Source: Anaerolineae bacterium (lineage in GTDB: Bacteria; Chloroflexota; Anaerolineae; Caldilineales; Caldilineaceae). From it: DNA of 64,000 bases. Where the stretch lies: NCBI GenBank assembly GCA_030432295.1, contig JAUIHI010000001.1, forward strand, positions 1-64,000, given 5' to 3'. Made by a program: the position numbers and the translations under genes. The notes beneath the pieces are model-generated. The model searched no databases, had not been told where the DNA came from, and saw only the letters and a program-made list of their open reading frames with translations. Below, piece by piece: positions 21,860 to 30,670 of the stretch (position 1 is the first letter of the stretch; each line of letters opens with the position of its first letter).

Positions 21860-24829
21860 TCAGTGGCTCAACTCAGCCACAGGCGGACGGGCCAGGATTG
21901 GGGCCAGGAAGTGGCCCGTATAGCTCTTCTCGATCAGCGCTACCTCTTCCGGCGTGCCCTCGGCGATGACCAGTCCGCCCTTTACGCCGCCCTCCGGCCC
22001 CATATCGATCAGCCAGTCGCAGTTTTTGATCACATCCAGATTGTGCTCAATGACCAGCACTGTATTGCCCCGGTCCACCAGCGCGTGGAGCACCTCTAAC
22101 AGCTTGCGCACATCCTCAAAGTGCAGACCGGTGGTCGGCTCGTCGAGAATATAGAAAGTGTTGCCCGTATCCCGACGGCTCAGTTCTTTGCTCAGTTTGA
22201 TGCGCTGGGCCTCGCCACCGGAAAGGGTAGTGGCGGGCTGGCCCAGACGCACATAGCCGAGACCCACCGCGTCCAGAGTCTCCAGTTTGTTGCGGATGCG
22301 AGGGATATTCTTGAAGAACTCCAGCGCCTCCTCCACCGACATATCCAGCACTTGCGAGATCGACTTGCCGCTGAACTTGATTTCCAGGGTCTCCCGGTTG
22401 TAGCGACGCCCCTTGCACTCCTCGCAGGGCACATAGACATCGGGCAAGAACTGCATTTCGATGCGGATGATGCCGTCGCCTCTGCACGCTTCGCAGCGCC
22501 CGCCCTTCACATTGAAGCTGAAACGGCCCGGCTTGTAGCCCCGGGTCTTGGCCTCGGTCATCCCGGCGAAAAGATCGCGGATGGGCGTAAACAGCCCCAC
22601 ATAGGTGGCCGGATTGCTGCGGGGGGTGCGGCCAATCGGCCCCTGATCGATCTCGATCACTTTGTCCAGAAACTCCATACCTTCGATATTCTGATGCTGG
22701 CCGGGGCGATCTTTGGCCCGATAGAAGTGTTGGGCCAGCTTCTTGTAGAGCACATCCACCACCAGTGTGGACTTGCCGCTGCCGCTGACACCGGTGATGG
22801 CGACAAATTTGCCCAGGGGGACGCGCACATCTACTTTGCGCAGATTGTTCTCGGCCGCGCCGGTGATGAATAGGAAGTTGCCGTTGCCCTCCCTCCGTTC
22901 TGCCGGGGTGGGAATCGAGCGCTCGCCCCGCATATACTGGGCGGTCAGGCTGTGGGGCGTGCGGATGAACTCCTCCTGCGCGGCAGAGACGACGACTTCG
23001 CCGCCGTGCTCGCCAGCACCGGGGCCCATATCCACCACCCAATCCGCGGCCCGGATGGTGTCTTCGTCGTGCTCCACCACCAGCACAGTATTGCCCAAAT
23101 CCCGCATCCCTTGCAGGGTTTCGATCAGCCGGGCGTTGTCTCGCTGGTGCAGGCCGATGCTGGGTTCGTCCAAAATGTAGAGGACGCCCATCAGTTGGCT
23201 GCCGATCTGCGTTGCCAGGCGGATGCGCTGGGACTCGCCGCCGGAGAGGGTGACAGCCGTGCGGTTCATCGACAGATAGTCCAGCCCCACATTGACCATA
23301 AATCCCAGCCGGGCTTCGATCTCCTTCAAAATCTGCTGAGCGATGAGCATATCCCGACCAGCCAGCAGTGCGGGTTTGTCCTCTGTGCCCCGCAGCCCCT
23401 GGAACCACTCCAGCGCGTCCACCACCGGAATCGAAGTCACGTCGTAGATGTTTTTGTCGGCGACGGTCACGGCCAGGGCCATAGGTTTCAGCCGTCTGCC
23501 CTGACAGACCGGACAGGGGCGCACGCTCATATACTCTTCCAGCTTGCCCCGCATCCACTCGCTGTCAGTCTCGCCATAGCGCCGCTGCAAATTGGGGATG
23601 ACGCCGCCGTAGTTGGTTTCGTAGCTGCGGCTGTGGCCCCGGTTGTTCTGGTATTCCACCAGCACCTTCTGCTTGGGCGGCAGGCCGTTGAGCAGAATAT
23701 CCCGCTGTTTGGCGCTTAGTTCCTTCACCGGCACACGGGTGGGAATGCTGTGCTGTTTGCAGACCGAACGCAGAAGTTGCAGGTAGTAGCCGTCGTTGTC
23801 GTCGTTGGTCTCCCGCTTCCAGGGGATAATCGCGCCCTCGTCCACGCTCAGGTCCCCGTCCAGAATCAGCTCCGGGTCAAACTCTTGCAGCACGCCCAGG
23901 CCGTCGCAGGAAGGGCAGGCCCCGTGGGGACTGTTGAAGCTGAAGGTGCGGGGTTCGATCTCCGAAAAGCTCAGCCCGCACTTGACACAGGCAAAATGTT
24001 CGCTGAAGATGCGATCCACCATCACCTGTTGGGCCGAACCGTTCTGTTGGCCCTCCGGCGGTTTCTGTTCGTAATGGGAGACAATCATCGCGCCTTCGCC
24101 CAGACGCAGTGCCGTCTCCACCGAATCAGTCAGCCGGGTCAGGTCTGTGCCGGGGATCATTTCGTCCGGGTTGTCCGGGTCGGGCCGCTCGCTGCGGATG
24201 ACCAGCCGGTCCAGCACCACTTCAATCGTGTGGTTCTTGTAGCGGTCCAGGTCCGGTACCTCTTCCATCTCGAAGATTTCGCCGTTGACCCGCACCCGCG
24301 CGTAGCCCTGGCTCTGCAAGCCTTCGAAAAGTGTCTTGTGGTGGCCCTTGCGGTCTTTGATAATCGGGGCCAGAAGGATCAGCCGGGTTCCCTCCTCCAT
24401 CTCCATAATCGAATCGACGATCTGCTGGGGCGTCTGCTGGCTGATGGGTTCGCCGCACTCCGGGCAGTGGGGCTGGCCGATGCGGGCGTAGAGCAGGCGC
24501 AGATAGTCGTAGACTTCGGTGACAGTGCCGACGGTCGAGCGGGGATTGCGCCCGGAGCCTTTCTGGTCGATGGAGATGGCCGGGGAGAGCCCTTCGATCT
24601 GCTCCACATTCGGCTTTTCCATCAGCCCCAAAAACTGCCGGGCATAGGCCGAGAGAGACTCCACATAGCGCCGCTGACCCTCGGCGTAGATTGTGTCGAA
24701 GGCCAGACTGCTCTTGCCGCTGCCGCTCAATCCGGTGATCACCACCAGTTTGTCCCGGGGGATGGAAATGTCCACACCCTTCAGGTTGTGTTCGCGTGCA
24801 CCGCGCACAATCAATTTGTCCAGAGCCAT
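21860..24829 (-). CDS. uvrA: Excinuclease ABC subunit UvrA
   Basis: A 989-aa protein, damage-recognition ATPase of nucleotide excision repair, acting with UvrB and UvrC. Two ABC modules are intact: Walker [15 protein letters not shown] near residue 33 and [14 protein letters not shown] near 680, with signatures [13 protein letters not shown] and [13 protein letters not shown]. Zinc-binding pairs are C-V-K-C and C-P-S-C near 280-310, and C-E-A-C and C-E-E-C near 775-805. Slightly longer than the usual ~945 residues. A GAAC-N4-GTTC box in the promoter predicts LexA control. Neither uvrB nor uvrC is in the window. Confidence 0.98.
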   Translation of the reverse strand: MALDKLIVRGAREHNLKGVDISIPRDKLVVITGLSGSGKSSLAFDTIYAEGQRRYVESLSAYARQFLGLMEKPNVEQIEGLSPAISIDQKGSGRNPRSTVGTVTEVYDYLRLLYARIGQPHCPECGEPISQQTPQQIVDSIMEMEEGTRLILLAPIIKDRKGHHKTLFEGLQSQGYARVRVNGEIFEMEEVPDLDRYKNHTIEVVLDRLVIRSERPDPDNPDEMIPGTDLTRLTDSVETALRLGEGAMIVSHYEQKPPEGQQNGSAQQVMVDRIFSEHFACVKCGLSFSEIEPRTFSFNSPHGACPSCDGLGVLQEFDPELILDGDLSVDEGAIIPWKRETNDDNDGYYLQLLRSVCKQHSIPTRVPVKELSAKQRDILLNGLPPKQKVLVEYQNNRGHSRSYETNYGGVIPNLQRRYGETDSEWMRGKLEEYMSVRPCPVCQGRRLKPMALAVTVADKNIYDVTSIPVVDALEWFQGLRGTEDKPALLAGRDMLIAQQILKEIEARLGFMVNVGLDYLSMNRTAVTLSGGESQRIRLATQIGSQLMGVLYILDEPSIGLHQRDNARLIETLQGMRDLGNTVLVVEHDEDTIRAADWVVDMGPGAGEHGGEVVVSAAQEEFIRTPHSLTAQYMRGERSIPTPAERREGNGNFLFITGAAENNLRKVDVRVPLGKFVAITGVSGSGKSTLVVDVLYKKLAQHFYRAKDRPGQHQNIEGMEFLDKVIEIDQGPIGRTPRSNPATYVGLFTPIRDLFAGMTEAKTRGYKPGRFSFNVKGGRCEACRGDGIIRIEMQFLPDVYVPCEECKGRRYNRETLEIKFSGKSISQVLDMSVEEALEFFKNIPRIRNKLETLDAVGLGYVRLGQPATTLSGGEAQRIKLSKELSRRDTGNTFYILDEPTTGLHFEDVRKLLEVLHALVDRGNTVLVIEHNLDVIKNCDWLIDMGPEGGVKGGLVIAEGTPEEVALIEKSYTGHFLAPILARPPVAELSH

Positions 24830-24852
24830 CGGGTCGCTCCTATCGTCGTTGG

Positions 24853-24887
24853 AGAAGCCGGTTTATGTCTTGAAAAACCGGTTTCTC
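24853..24887. repeat. Hairpin GAGAAGCCGGTTT / AAACCGGTTTCTC
   Basis: An almost perfect inverted repeat in the uvrA leader, between the start codon and the SOS box. If transcribed it would fold in the 5' untranslated region. Confidence 0.6.
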
Positions 24888-24906
24888 GGCTGTATCTTTG
24901 TCGCAA

Positions 24907-24958
24907 GAACATCTGTTCAGTATCGTACCCATTTTACTGCAAAATCTCAGAATATCAA
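24907..24958 (-). promoter_or_regulatory. uvrA promoter with SOS (LexA) box
   Basis: On the minus strand TTGATA (24953-24958), 16 bp, TAAAAT (24931-24936). Just downstream, GAACATCTGTTC (24907-24918) fits the GAAC-N4-GTTC LexA box known from Gram-positive bacteria and reported for green non-sulfur bacteria. It overlaps the start region, a repressing position. Confidence 0.7.
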
Positions 24959-25039
24959 ACAAGAACGGGATGTGTCCGTAAGAGAAATCCGGTTGGGGAT
25001 AACAAACGGAACGTAATAATGCGCTTGGGCAGAAATCTG

Positions 25040-25048
25040 TGCTATAGT
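25040..25048 (+). promoter_or_regulatory. Putative extended -10 for the glycosyltransferase
   Basis: TGC-TATAGT at 25040-25048 fits an extended -10 box; no good -35 is seen. The leader would be about 35 nt. Confidence 0.35.
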
Positions 25049-25088
25049 TTGCTCAATCGTTAATCCTTGTCAAGGGAATCATAATCTC

Positions 25089-26225
25089 ATGCGCATAGTC
25101 CTCTTTAGCGATGTCTACAAACCTGTTGTCAACGGTGTGGTCAATCATGTGGCACTGCTCAAAAGTTACTTTGAACAGTGGGGTGAACAGGTCTGGCTCT
25201 TTGTCCCCGGTCAGCCGGATGTAGCGGAGGGCGAGGCGAATGTCATCCGCCTGCCCGGTATTCCCATTGCCGATACGGGGTATCACCTGAGCGTGACACT
25301 GGACCAGCGGGCGCGCAATATCCTTAAGCAGGCCGATGTGATCCACGTCCATCACCCATTTCTCAGCGGAAGCTTTGGCCTGAATGCGGCCCGCAAGTAT
25401 GAAATACCCCTGGTCTTTACCAACCACACCCGCTACGATCTCTACGTCCAGCAATACCTGCCTCTCATCCCCGAAGCCCTCTCGGACACTGCGCTGCAAG
25501 CCTTTTTCCGGGCCTTCAGCCAGCGTTGCAGCGCATTTATTGCGCCCAGCCAGGGCATTGCCGATGTGATGCGGGAGGAATGGGGGGTGCAAGGGCAGGT
25601 GGCGGTGATCCCCAATGGGGTGGAGTTGGAGGATTTCTACAGTGCTGTCTCTGCCAAATCCCGCCAGATGTTGGGGATACCGGACGATGCACTGGTTGGT
25701 GTCTTTGTGGGGCGGATGAGCGGAGAAAAGGATGTGGACCGTCTGCTGCGCATCTTTACTGTGCTGGCCGACGAAGAACCCCGACTGCATCTGCTCTTGA
25801 TCGGCGGCGGGCCGGAATTGGTTGAGTATCGCGCCCTGGCCAAGGAACTGGGCCTGGACTCTTCTGTCACATTTGCCGGTGCGATCCCCTACAAACAGAT
25901 TCCCGGCTACCTGAAACTGGCCGACTTTTTTGTCTCCGTCAGCGTCTCTGAAGTTCACCCCCTGACATTCATCGAAGCTGCGGCCACGGGGCTGCCCGCG
26001 GTGGGCATCGATTCACCCGGCGTGGCGGATATGATTGTGGACGGCAGTACCGGCTTTGTGGCCGAGGACAGCGATCTCAGTTTTGGGCTGCGTGTCTTGC
26101 GCCTGGCCCAGGACGAAGCTATGCGCGCCCGTATGGGCCAGGCCGCCCACGAACACAGCCGCAACTACGCTGCCCACACCAATGCCCGGGAGGTACTCAA
26201 TCTTTACCAGTCACTGAATCGCTGA
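25089..26225 (+). CDS. Glycosyltransferase family 4 (GT-B fold)
   Basis: A 378-aa GT4-type enzyme, cytoplasmic or membrane-associated, transferring a sugar from a nucleotide donor to a lipid or glycan. The N-terminal domain begins MRIVLFSDVYKPVVNGVVNH, with HVHHPFLSGSFGL near residue 88. The donor domain has VAVIPNGVELEDF near 172, VFVGRMSGEKDVDRLL near 208 and SVSEVHPLTFIEAAATGLP near 285-303, the E-x7-E-like motif region. It resembles diacylglycerol or phosphatidylinositol mannosyl/glucosyltransferases. Only a weak ribosome binding site (AAGGGA) precedes it. Confidence 0.9.
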   Translation: MRIVLFSDVYKPVVNGVVNHVALLKSYFEQWGEQVWLFVPGQPDVAEGEANVIRLPGIPIADTGYHLSVTLDQRARNILKQADVIHVHHPFLSGSFGLNAARKYEIPLVFTNHTRYDLYVQQYLPLIPEALSDTALQAFFRAFSQRCSAFIAPSQGIADVMREEWGVQGQVAVIPNGVELEDFYSAVSAKSRQMLGIPDDALVGVFVGRMSGEKDVDRLLRIFTVLADEEPRLHLLLIGGGPELVEYRALAKELGLDSSVTFAGAIPYKQIPGYLKLADFFVSVSVSEVHPLTFIEAAATGLPAVGIDSPGVADMIVDGSTGFVAEDSDLSFGLRVLRLAQDEAMRARMGQAAHEHSRNYAAHTNAREVLNLYQSLNR

Positions 26226-26262
26226 GCACTGAAACTGAAGGGCTGAAATCCTCGCCCTGGGC

Positions 26263-26290
26263 TTGTGGCTGTGCCTCGCTGTGGTATACT
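26263..26290 (+). promoter_or_regulatory. Putative promoter of the MFS gene
   Basis: TTGTGG (26263-26268), 16 bp, and TATACT (26285-26290) preceded by TGG, giving an extended -10. It lies about 55 bp before the ATG at 26344. Confidence 0.45.
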
Positions 26291-26343
26291 TTCCCTCTGT
26301 GTTTTCTATCGGATCGCCACTCTCACCCTCAAAGGCACTCGCA

Positions 26344-27576
26344 ATGAGCGCAGTCTGGAAGAACGTCACCCTCTGGAGTCTTGTCCTCGGCCACTTTTGT
26401 GTGGATATGCTGGCCGGGGCTATGCCAATTATCGTCGGTCTCTATCTGAAAGATTCCCTCCAACTCAACCTGGCCCAGATCGGGCTGTTGTTGGGCGTCT
26501 ACAAACTCACCTCCTCCCTCACCCAGCCCATTTTCGGCTATCTCAGCGACCGCTACGGTGGGCGCTGGTTCGCCGTGGGCGGCGTGCTGTGGATGGCGAT
26601 CTTCCAGGCCGGGATCGGCTTTATGCCTACCCTCTCCGGTGCGCTGGTGCTGGCCGGGCTGGCCGGGCTGGGGTCCGCGGCCTTTCATCCCCAGGGCGCA
26701 TCCGGGGCCAATGTGGCCGCGGGGGAAAACAACAAAACCGCAGGCGTCGCCCTCTTTATGCTGGGCGGGAATATGGGGTTCGCGCTCGGCCCGATTCTGG
26801 CCGCGTTGGTGATGGGACGCACCGGCCCCTGGGGCACCGCGGTGCTGGCCGGGGTTGCCCTGCTGATTGTGCCTTTTCTCTACACCTTAACCGGTCAAGC
26901 TCAACGCAAAGATGCGGGTGCAGAGAAGAAGGCTGCCAACTGGAAAATCGAACTCAACCCGCTCTTTTCCACAGCGGTGATCGTCTCCCTGATTCTGGTC
27001 ATGTCCTTGCGGGCCTGGTCCCAGGAATCCTTCTCCGCTTTTCTGCCCCAATTCTTCGTGGAGATTTCCAACTTCTCCAAAACCAACGCCAGCGCGCTCT
27101 CCTCGCTGATGCTGCTGACGGTGGCCTTTGGCTCTCTGGCTGGCGGCATCCTCTCGGATCGTATCGGCGGGGTGCGGGTGATGGTGGGGTCGATGCTTAT
27201 CTCCGCGCCGCTGATGCTGTCGATGTTTTTGCTGGGCGATTGGCGGGCCTATTTTGTGGCTCCCTTCCTGGGCTTTTGCACAGGTGCGGCCTGGCCTCCA
27301 ATGCTGGTGCTGGCCCAGAGCCTCTTCCCCAAGAATGCGGGTGTCGGTTCGGGCGTGGCCCTGGGTTTCGTCTTTGCTATGGGCGGGCTGGGGCTGAATC
27401 TGACCGGATGGCTGGCTGAACCCCAGCGGCTGGGTCTCTATACAGCGATGCTGCTGCTCTCTATTATTCCGGTTGCCACGGCGTTGCTGGCCCTGCCCCT
27501 GCCTTCCGTCTCCCGCACAGGGCTGGTCGTGCGCCAGCGGGTGCGCTCGGTTGCGGCGACGGCGGGGAGTGATTAA
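26344..27576 (+). CDS. MFS transporter, fosmidomycin-resistance (Fsr)-like
   Basis: A 410-aa major facilitator protein with 12 predicted membrane helices. The loop between helices 2 and 3 has the MFS motif A (GYLSDRYGGRW near residue 68) and a second copy after helix 8 (GGILSDRIGGVRV near 265). The N-terminus (LVLGHFCVDMLAGAMPIIV) and AAFHPQGASGANVAA near 113 match Fsr-type exporters. Substrate unknown. ATG 26344 chosen over 26263 because the extra residues precede the likely transcription start. Confidence 0.88.
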   Translation: MSAVWKNVTLWSLVLGHFCVDMLAGAMPIIVGLYLKDSLQLNLAQIGLLLGVYKLTSSLTQPIFGYLSDRYGGRWFAVGGVLWMAIFQAGIGFMPTLSGALVLAGLAGLGSAAFHPQGASGANVAAGENNKTAGVALFMLGGNMGFALGPILAALVMGRTGPWGTAVLAGVALLIVPFLYTLTGQAQRKDAGAEKKAANWKIELNPLFSTAVIVSLILVMSLRAWSQESFSAFLPQFFVEISNFSKTNASALSSLMLLTVAFGSLAGGILSDRIGGVRVMVGSMLISAPLMLSMFLLGDWRAYFVAPFLGFCTGAAWPPMLVLAQSLFPKNAGVGSGVALGFVFAMGGLGLNLTGWLAEPQRLGLYTAMLLLSIIPVATALLALPLPSVSRTGLVVRQRVRSVAATAGSD

Positions 27577-27578
27577 GA

Positions 27579-27650
27579 AGTCAACAGTGAACAGTAATCA
27601 GTGGCATCGAACGATCCGACTGGTGACTGTTCACTGATTACTCCCCACCA
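27579..27650. repeat. Heptamer array and inverse, AGTGAAC family
   Basis: AGTCAAC AGTGAAC AGTAATC AGTGGCA in 7-base steps, then the inverse series GTGACTG TTCACTG ATTACTC. It fills the gap between the MFS and thermonuclease genes and can fold as a hairpin. Confidence 0.75.
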
Positions 27651-27665
27651 GCGGAGCAAATATTT

Positions 27666-28121
27666 ATGCAGTTGATCAAACGGCTGGCCGACTGGTTCCG
27701 GTCGGAAACAGACGAGCACGAGTCCGCCACTGTCCAGCACGTCATCGATGGGGACAGTGTGCGGCTGACCGACGGGCGGGAAGTGCGCTATATCGGCGTG
27801 GACGCCGCTGAACTGGGCAGCGACGGTCCCTGGGCCGAGGCCGCCAAAGCTGCCAACATCCGGCTGGTCCAGGGCAAGCGGGTGCGCCTGGAGCGGGAAG
27901 TCTCCGAGACCGACCGCTACGGACGGCTGCTGCGTCACGTCTACATCGGGGATCGTTGGGTCAACGGCGCGCTCGTCGCCGCGGGGCTGACCCGTGTGCG
28001 TCTCTACGCGCCGGACGTGCAGCGGGGACCGGAGATGGTCAAATTGCAGGAAGAAGCCCAGCGCCGGCGCCGGGGGATGTGGCGACAGCGGGTCTGGTGG
28101 CGCTTTTGGGAAAAGCAGTGA
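27666..28121 (+). CDS. Thermonuclease family protein (SNase-like)
   Basis: A 151-aa staphylococcal nuclease-like domain. The OB-fold core is visible: VQHVIDGDSVRLTDGREVRY, then IGVDAAELG (catalytic Arg and Glu positions near 38-46), and ETDRYGRLLRHVYIGD with the second Arg near 86. The C-terminus is basic and Trp-rich. There is no signal peptide, unlike secreted nucleases; residues 1-12 are only mildly hydrophobic. Convergent with the lamin-tail gene, which ends 11 bp away. Confidence 0.88.
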   Translation: MQLIKRLADWFRSETDEHESATVQHVIDGDSVRLTDGREVRYIGVDAAELGSDGPWAEAAKAANIRLVQGKRVRLEREVSETDRYGRLLRHVYIGDRWVNGALVAAGLTRVRLYAPDVQRGPEMVKLQEEAQRRRRGMWRQRVWWRFWEKQ

Positions 28122-28132
28122 GCGTCGGGAGT

Positions 28133-29467
28133 TTAACGGTTGTTTCGGCCATTCATTTCTCGCGGGGCGGGGACCGATGTGACGAAATCGGCCCGGTTGT
28201 CGCCGGTATCCTGGCCGCCCTCACCGAGCCGCAGGAGGCCACGGGTATTACTGGGGCGCGGGGCTGGACCGCTGCCTTCGTAACAGTTGGCGCTGCCGTA
28301 GCCGACAAAATCGACAATAGCTTCTGTGTCGGGGCACGGGCCAGCGAGCGGATCGACACTCTGCACCAGCGCCACTTTGCCGCTGCTGGCGCTCATGGCC
28401 GTCTCTCCGCTGCCATCTGGCGAGGGCAATGGAATGCTTCCCCCCGCACCTTCGGCCTGCTGGATCAGATAGAATTCGCCCGCGGAAATTGTGCCGCTCA
28501 ACGGCGTCACCAGCCAGGTTTTTCCTGTGGCCGAGGCGTATTGCAGAGACCAGCCGCCCAGATCAACAACCGTCGGGCCGGGATTGTGTAGTTCGACAAA
28601 ATCGTGGGTATAGGATGCCCCCGCGTTGCCGCCGCCGCCGTAGATTTGATTGATCTGCACGTGCTGGGTAGTGGAAAGAACGGGCGACTCCGAGGGAAAT
28701 GTGCCGGTTATGGGGCTACTGGTGGCCAGGAATTGTACGCTTGGCGTGCGTATCTGGCCTGTGGGTGTTGGGGATGTGCGTGTGCGAATGGGGACAGTAA
28801 CAGTTATCCCGGAACGGTCTGTCGGGCCGTCTTGGCAGATAGCCCCATATCTGACGCTGTTGCGTGGCAGGGGAGCGCCTGCCAGAAAATCGTCGCTGTT
28901 TTGCCCTGTGTAGCGGCAGCCATCTGCGGCCCGTAGCGCCGCGGTCCGGCTGTTCAGCACAGGCGTAGCGCCCTCACCGCTATAGCAATTTGTCCTGCCA
29001 AACCCCACCAGATCGACTACTGCCAAGCCGCTGGGACAGGTTGTGCCCCGAGGCAGAAGCTCAGTTGTGTCCAACAATGCAACTTTGCCGCTGCTGGCAC
29101 TGATGAAAATGTTGCCAGTGGCGTCGGGCGTGGGGAGGGCTGTGGTGCCGCGGCTGCCCTGGGCCTGCTCGATCAGATAGTAGCGGCCCGGTTGGATCGT
29201 GCCGGTCAGTTCGGTCTTCTGCCAATTTGTGCCTTTGGCCGAAGCGTACTGAACCGACCAGCTCGCCAGTGAGACCGTCTGGCTGCTGCGGTTGAAGAGT
29301 TCGATAAAGTCGTGGGTGTACGCCGCGCCGTTGTTGCCGCCGCCGCCGTAGATTTGGCTGATGACAACGCTTGGCTGGCTGGATTGGGCGCTTGCCATCT
29401 GTGCCATTAATCCAAAGAGGCAGACGATACAGAAAACGAGCGCTCCCAACGGTGGAATATGGCGCAT
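28133..29467 (-). CDS. Secreted protein with two lamin-tail domains
   Basis: A 444-aa exported protein. Signal peptide 1-27 (LVFCIVCLFGLMAQMASAQS). Two lamin-tail (LTD) immunoglobulin-like domains at ~33-165 and ~272-400; each starts I-(S/N)-Q-I-Y-G-G-G-G-N and has YTHDF(I/V)EL(F/H)N, W-S-(V/L)-QYAS and a hydrophobic YLI(E/Q)QA strand. A Ser/Thr/Pro-rich linker joins them. LTD domains in bacteria occur in extracellular nucleases and adhesins; here no catalytic domain is present, so binding or scaffolding is likely. AGGAGG precedes ATG 29467. Confidence 0.9.
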   Translation of the reverse strand: MRHIPPLGALVFCIVCLFGLMAQMASAQSSQPSVVISQIYGGGGNNGAAYTHDFIELFNRSSQTVSLASWSVQYASAKGTNWQKTELTGTIQPGRYYLIEQAQGSRGTTALPTPDATGNIFISASSGKVALLDTTELLPRGTTCPSGLAVVDLVGFGRTNCYSGEGATPVLNSRTAALRAADGCRYTGQNSDDFLAGAPLPRNSVRYGAICQDGPTDRSGITVTVPIRTRTSPTPTGQIRTPSVQFLATSSPITGTFPSESPVLSTTQHVQINQIYGGGGNAGASYTHDFVELHNPGPTVVDLGGWSLQYASATGKTWLVTPLSGTISAGEFYLIQQAEGAGGSIPLPSPDGSGETAMSASSGKVALVQSVDPLAGPCPDTEAIVDFVGYGSANCYEGSGPAPRPSNTRGLLRLGEGGQDTGDNRADFVTSVPAPREMNGRNNR

Positions 29468-29587
29468 CTCGGCCTCCTGTCCGAGTGAATTCAGGACATT
29501 TTACGCCCAACATACCACAGCCCCGCAAGGAGAGCAAAAGGCGAAAATCCGTATAAATCTATTCTGGTCAGGCAGGCGGCGGAATTT

Positions 29588-29662
29588 TCAACGCAAAGAT
29601 GCAAAGGAGCAGAGGTGCAAAGAAAGCGTTTTTCTCTCTGCATCTTTCCGCCTCTGTGTTGA
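29588..29662. repeat. Inverted GCAAAG/CTTTGC-type repeat
   Basis: TCAACGCAAAGATGCAAAGGAGC... faces ...TCTGCATCTTTCCGCCTCTGTGTTGA. Sister of 9961-10043, also ending in the TTGA/TCAA words. Confidence 0.65.
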
Positions 29663-29738
29663 AAGATAGCCACTTCACCATCTCGTTGACCAGTGCAAAA
29701 TCCGTGTTCTTTTTTATAGCCTCAAAGGAGAGAGTCAG

Positions 29739-30542
29739 ATGCTGCTCAAAGACAAAGTTGTGATTGTAACCGGTGCGGGTGGTGGGTTGGGCGCGGGGAT
29801 TGCCCGTGTCTGTAGCCGGGAGGGGGCCAGCGTCGTCGTGGCCGACATCCGAGGGGATGCCGCCCAGGCCCTGGCCGAGAGTCTGCCCGGCCCGGCATTG
29901 GGGTTGCCGTGTGATGTGGGGGACGACGACGCCCAGCACCTACTGGTTGTCCAGGCTGTGGAACGTTTCGGGCGCATCGACGGGCTGGTCAACAACGCGG
30001 GCATTAACTTTGCCAAGCCCTTTTTGGACACAACTGAGGCCGAGTGGGAGCGCATCATTCGGGTGGACCTGCGGGCCGTCTTTTTCCTGAGCCAGAAAGT
30101 CAGCCGCCAGATGCTGGCCCAGCCTCAGCCCGGCGGCAGTATCGTCAATATCTCCAGCGTCCACTCCCAGGCAGCGCTGCCCGGAGCCGGTCCCTACGAC
30201 GCGGCCAAAGGGGGTGTCGTGGCCATGGGCAAGAGTCTGGCCGTGGAGCTTGCGCCCCTAGGCATCCGGGTCAACGCTATCTCGCCCGGCCTGCTCAATA
30301 CCCAAATCTGGCAGGACATTCAGGACGCCGCGCCCAGCGCCGAGGAATGTCTGGACTACTGGAAGTCGAACATTCCCATCGGGCGGGTGATCGAAACCGA
30401 AGAGATCGGCGAACTGGCCGCCTTCCTCCTCAGCCCCCGCAGCGGCTCCATCACCGGGGCCAATATCTTCGCCGACGGCGGGATGACCGCGCAGCTGATC
30501 AGCAAAGAGCCGTATGTGTCCAGGCCGTTGGAGGGGAAGTAA
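29739..30542 (+). CDS. SDR family oxidoreductase
   Basis: A 267-aa classical short-chain dehydrogenase. Cofactor motif VTGAGGGLGAGIA near residues 11-23, an Asp after the second strand (VVVADIRGD) that favours NAD, NNAG near 88, catalytic Ser in NISSVHSQ near 142, YDAAK with Tyr/Lys near 155-159, and the NAISPGLLNT loop near 184. C-terminal FADGGMTAQ is typical. AAGGAGA precedes the ATG. Substrate unknown; probably a sugar or polyol dehydrogenase given neighbouring sugar genes. Confidence 0.92.
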   Translation: MLLKDKVVIVTGAGGGLGAGIARVCSREGASVVVADIRGDAAQALAESLPGPALGLPCDVGDDDAQHLLVVQAVERFGRIDGLVNNAGINFAKPFLDTTEAEWERIIRVDLRAVFFLSQKVSRQMLAQPQPGGSIVNISSVHSQAALPGAGPYDAAKGGVVAMGKSLAVELAPLGIRVNAISPGLLNTQIWQDIQDAAPSAEECLDYWKSNIPIGRVIETEEIGELAAFLLSPRSGSITGANIFADGGMTAQLISKEPYVSRPLEGK

Positions 30543-30602
30543 AACGAGAAACGAGAAGCGAGAAACGTGAGTTCATACGGCGATCTCACGTTTCTCGCTT
30601 CA
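30543..30602. repeat. Heptamer array AACGAGA (4 units) with inverse copy
   Basis: AACGAGA AACGAGA AGCGAGA AACGTGA at 30543-30570, then CTCACGTTTCTCGCTTC at 30584-30600, which is complementary. It starts right at the SDR stop codon. Confidence 0.75.
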
Positions 30603-30645
30603 TTTCATGCCTGCCAATTGCGACAGATCCTCAACTTTCCCACGA

Positions 30646-30666
30646 AATACCCAATACCAAATACCT
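30646..30666. repeat. Heptamer array AATACCN (3 units)
   Basis: AATACCC AATACCA AATACCT, immediately before the end of the 584-aa gene; complementary in type to the units at 13222. Confidence 0.7.
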
Positions 30667-30670
30667 TCTT

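Noticed and set aside
23750-25063. 437-residue plus-strand frame opposite uvrA
   Set aside because: Antisense shadow of uvrA, whose protein motifs are complete on the minus strand.
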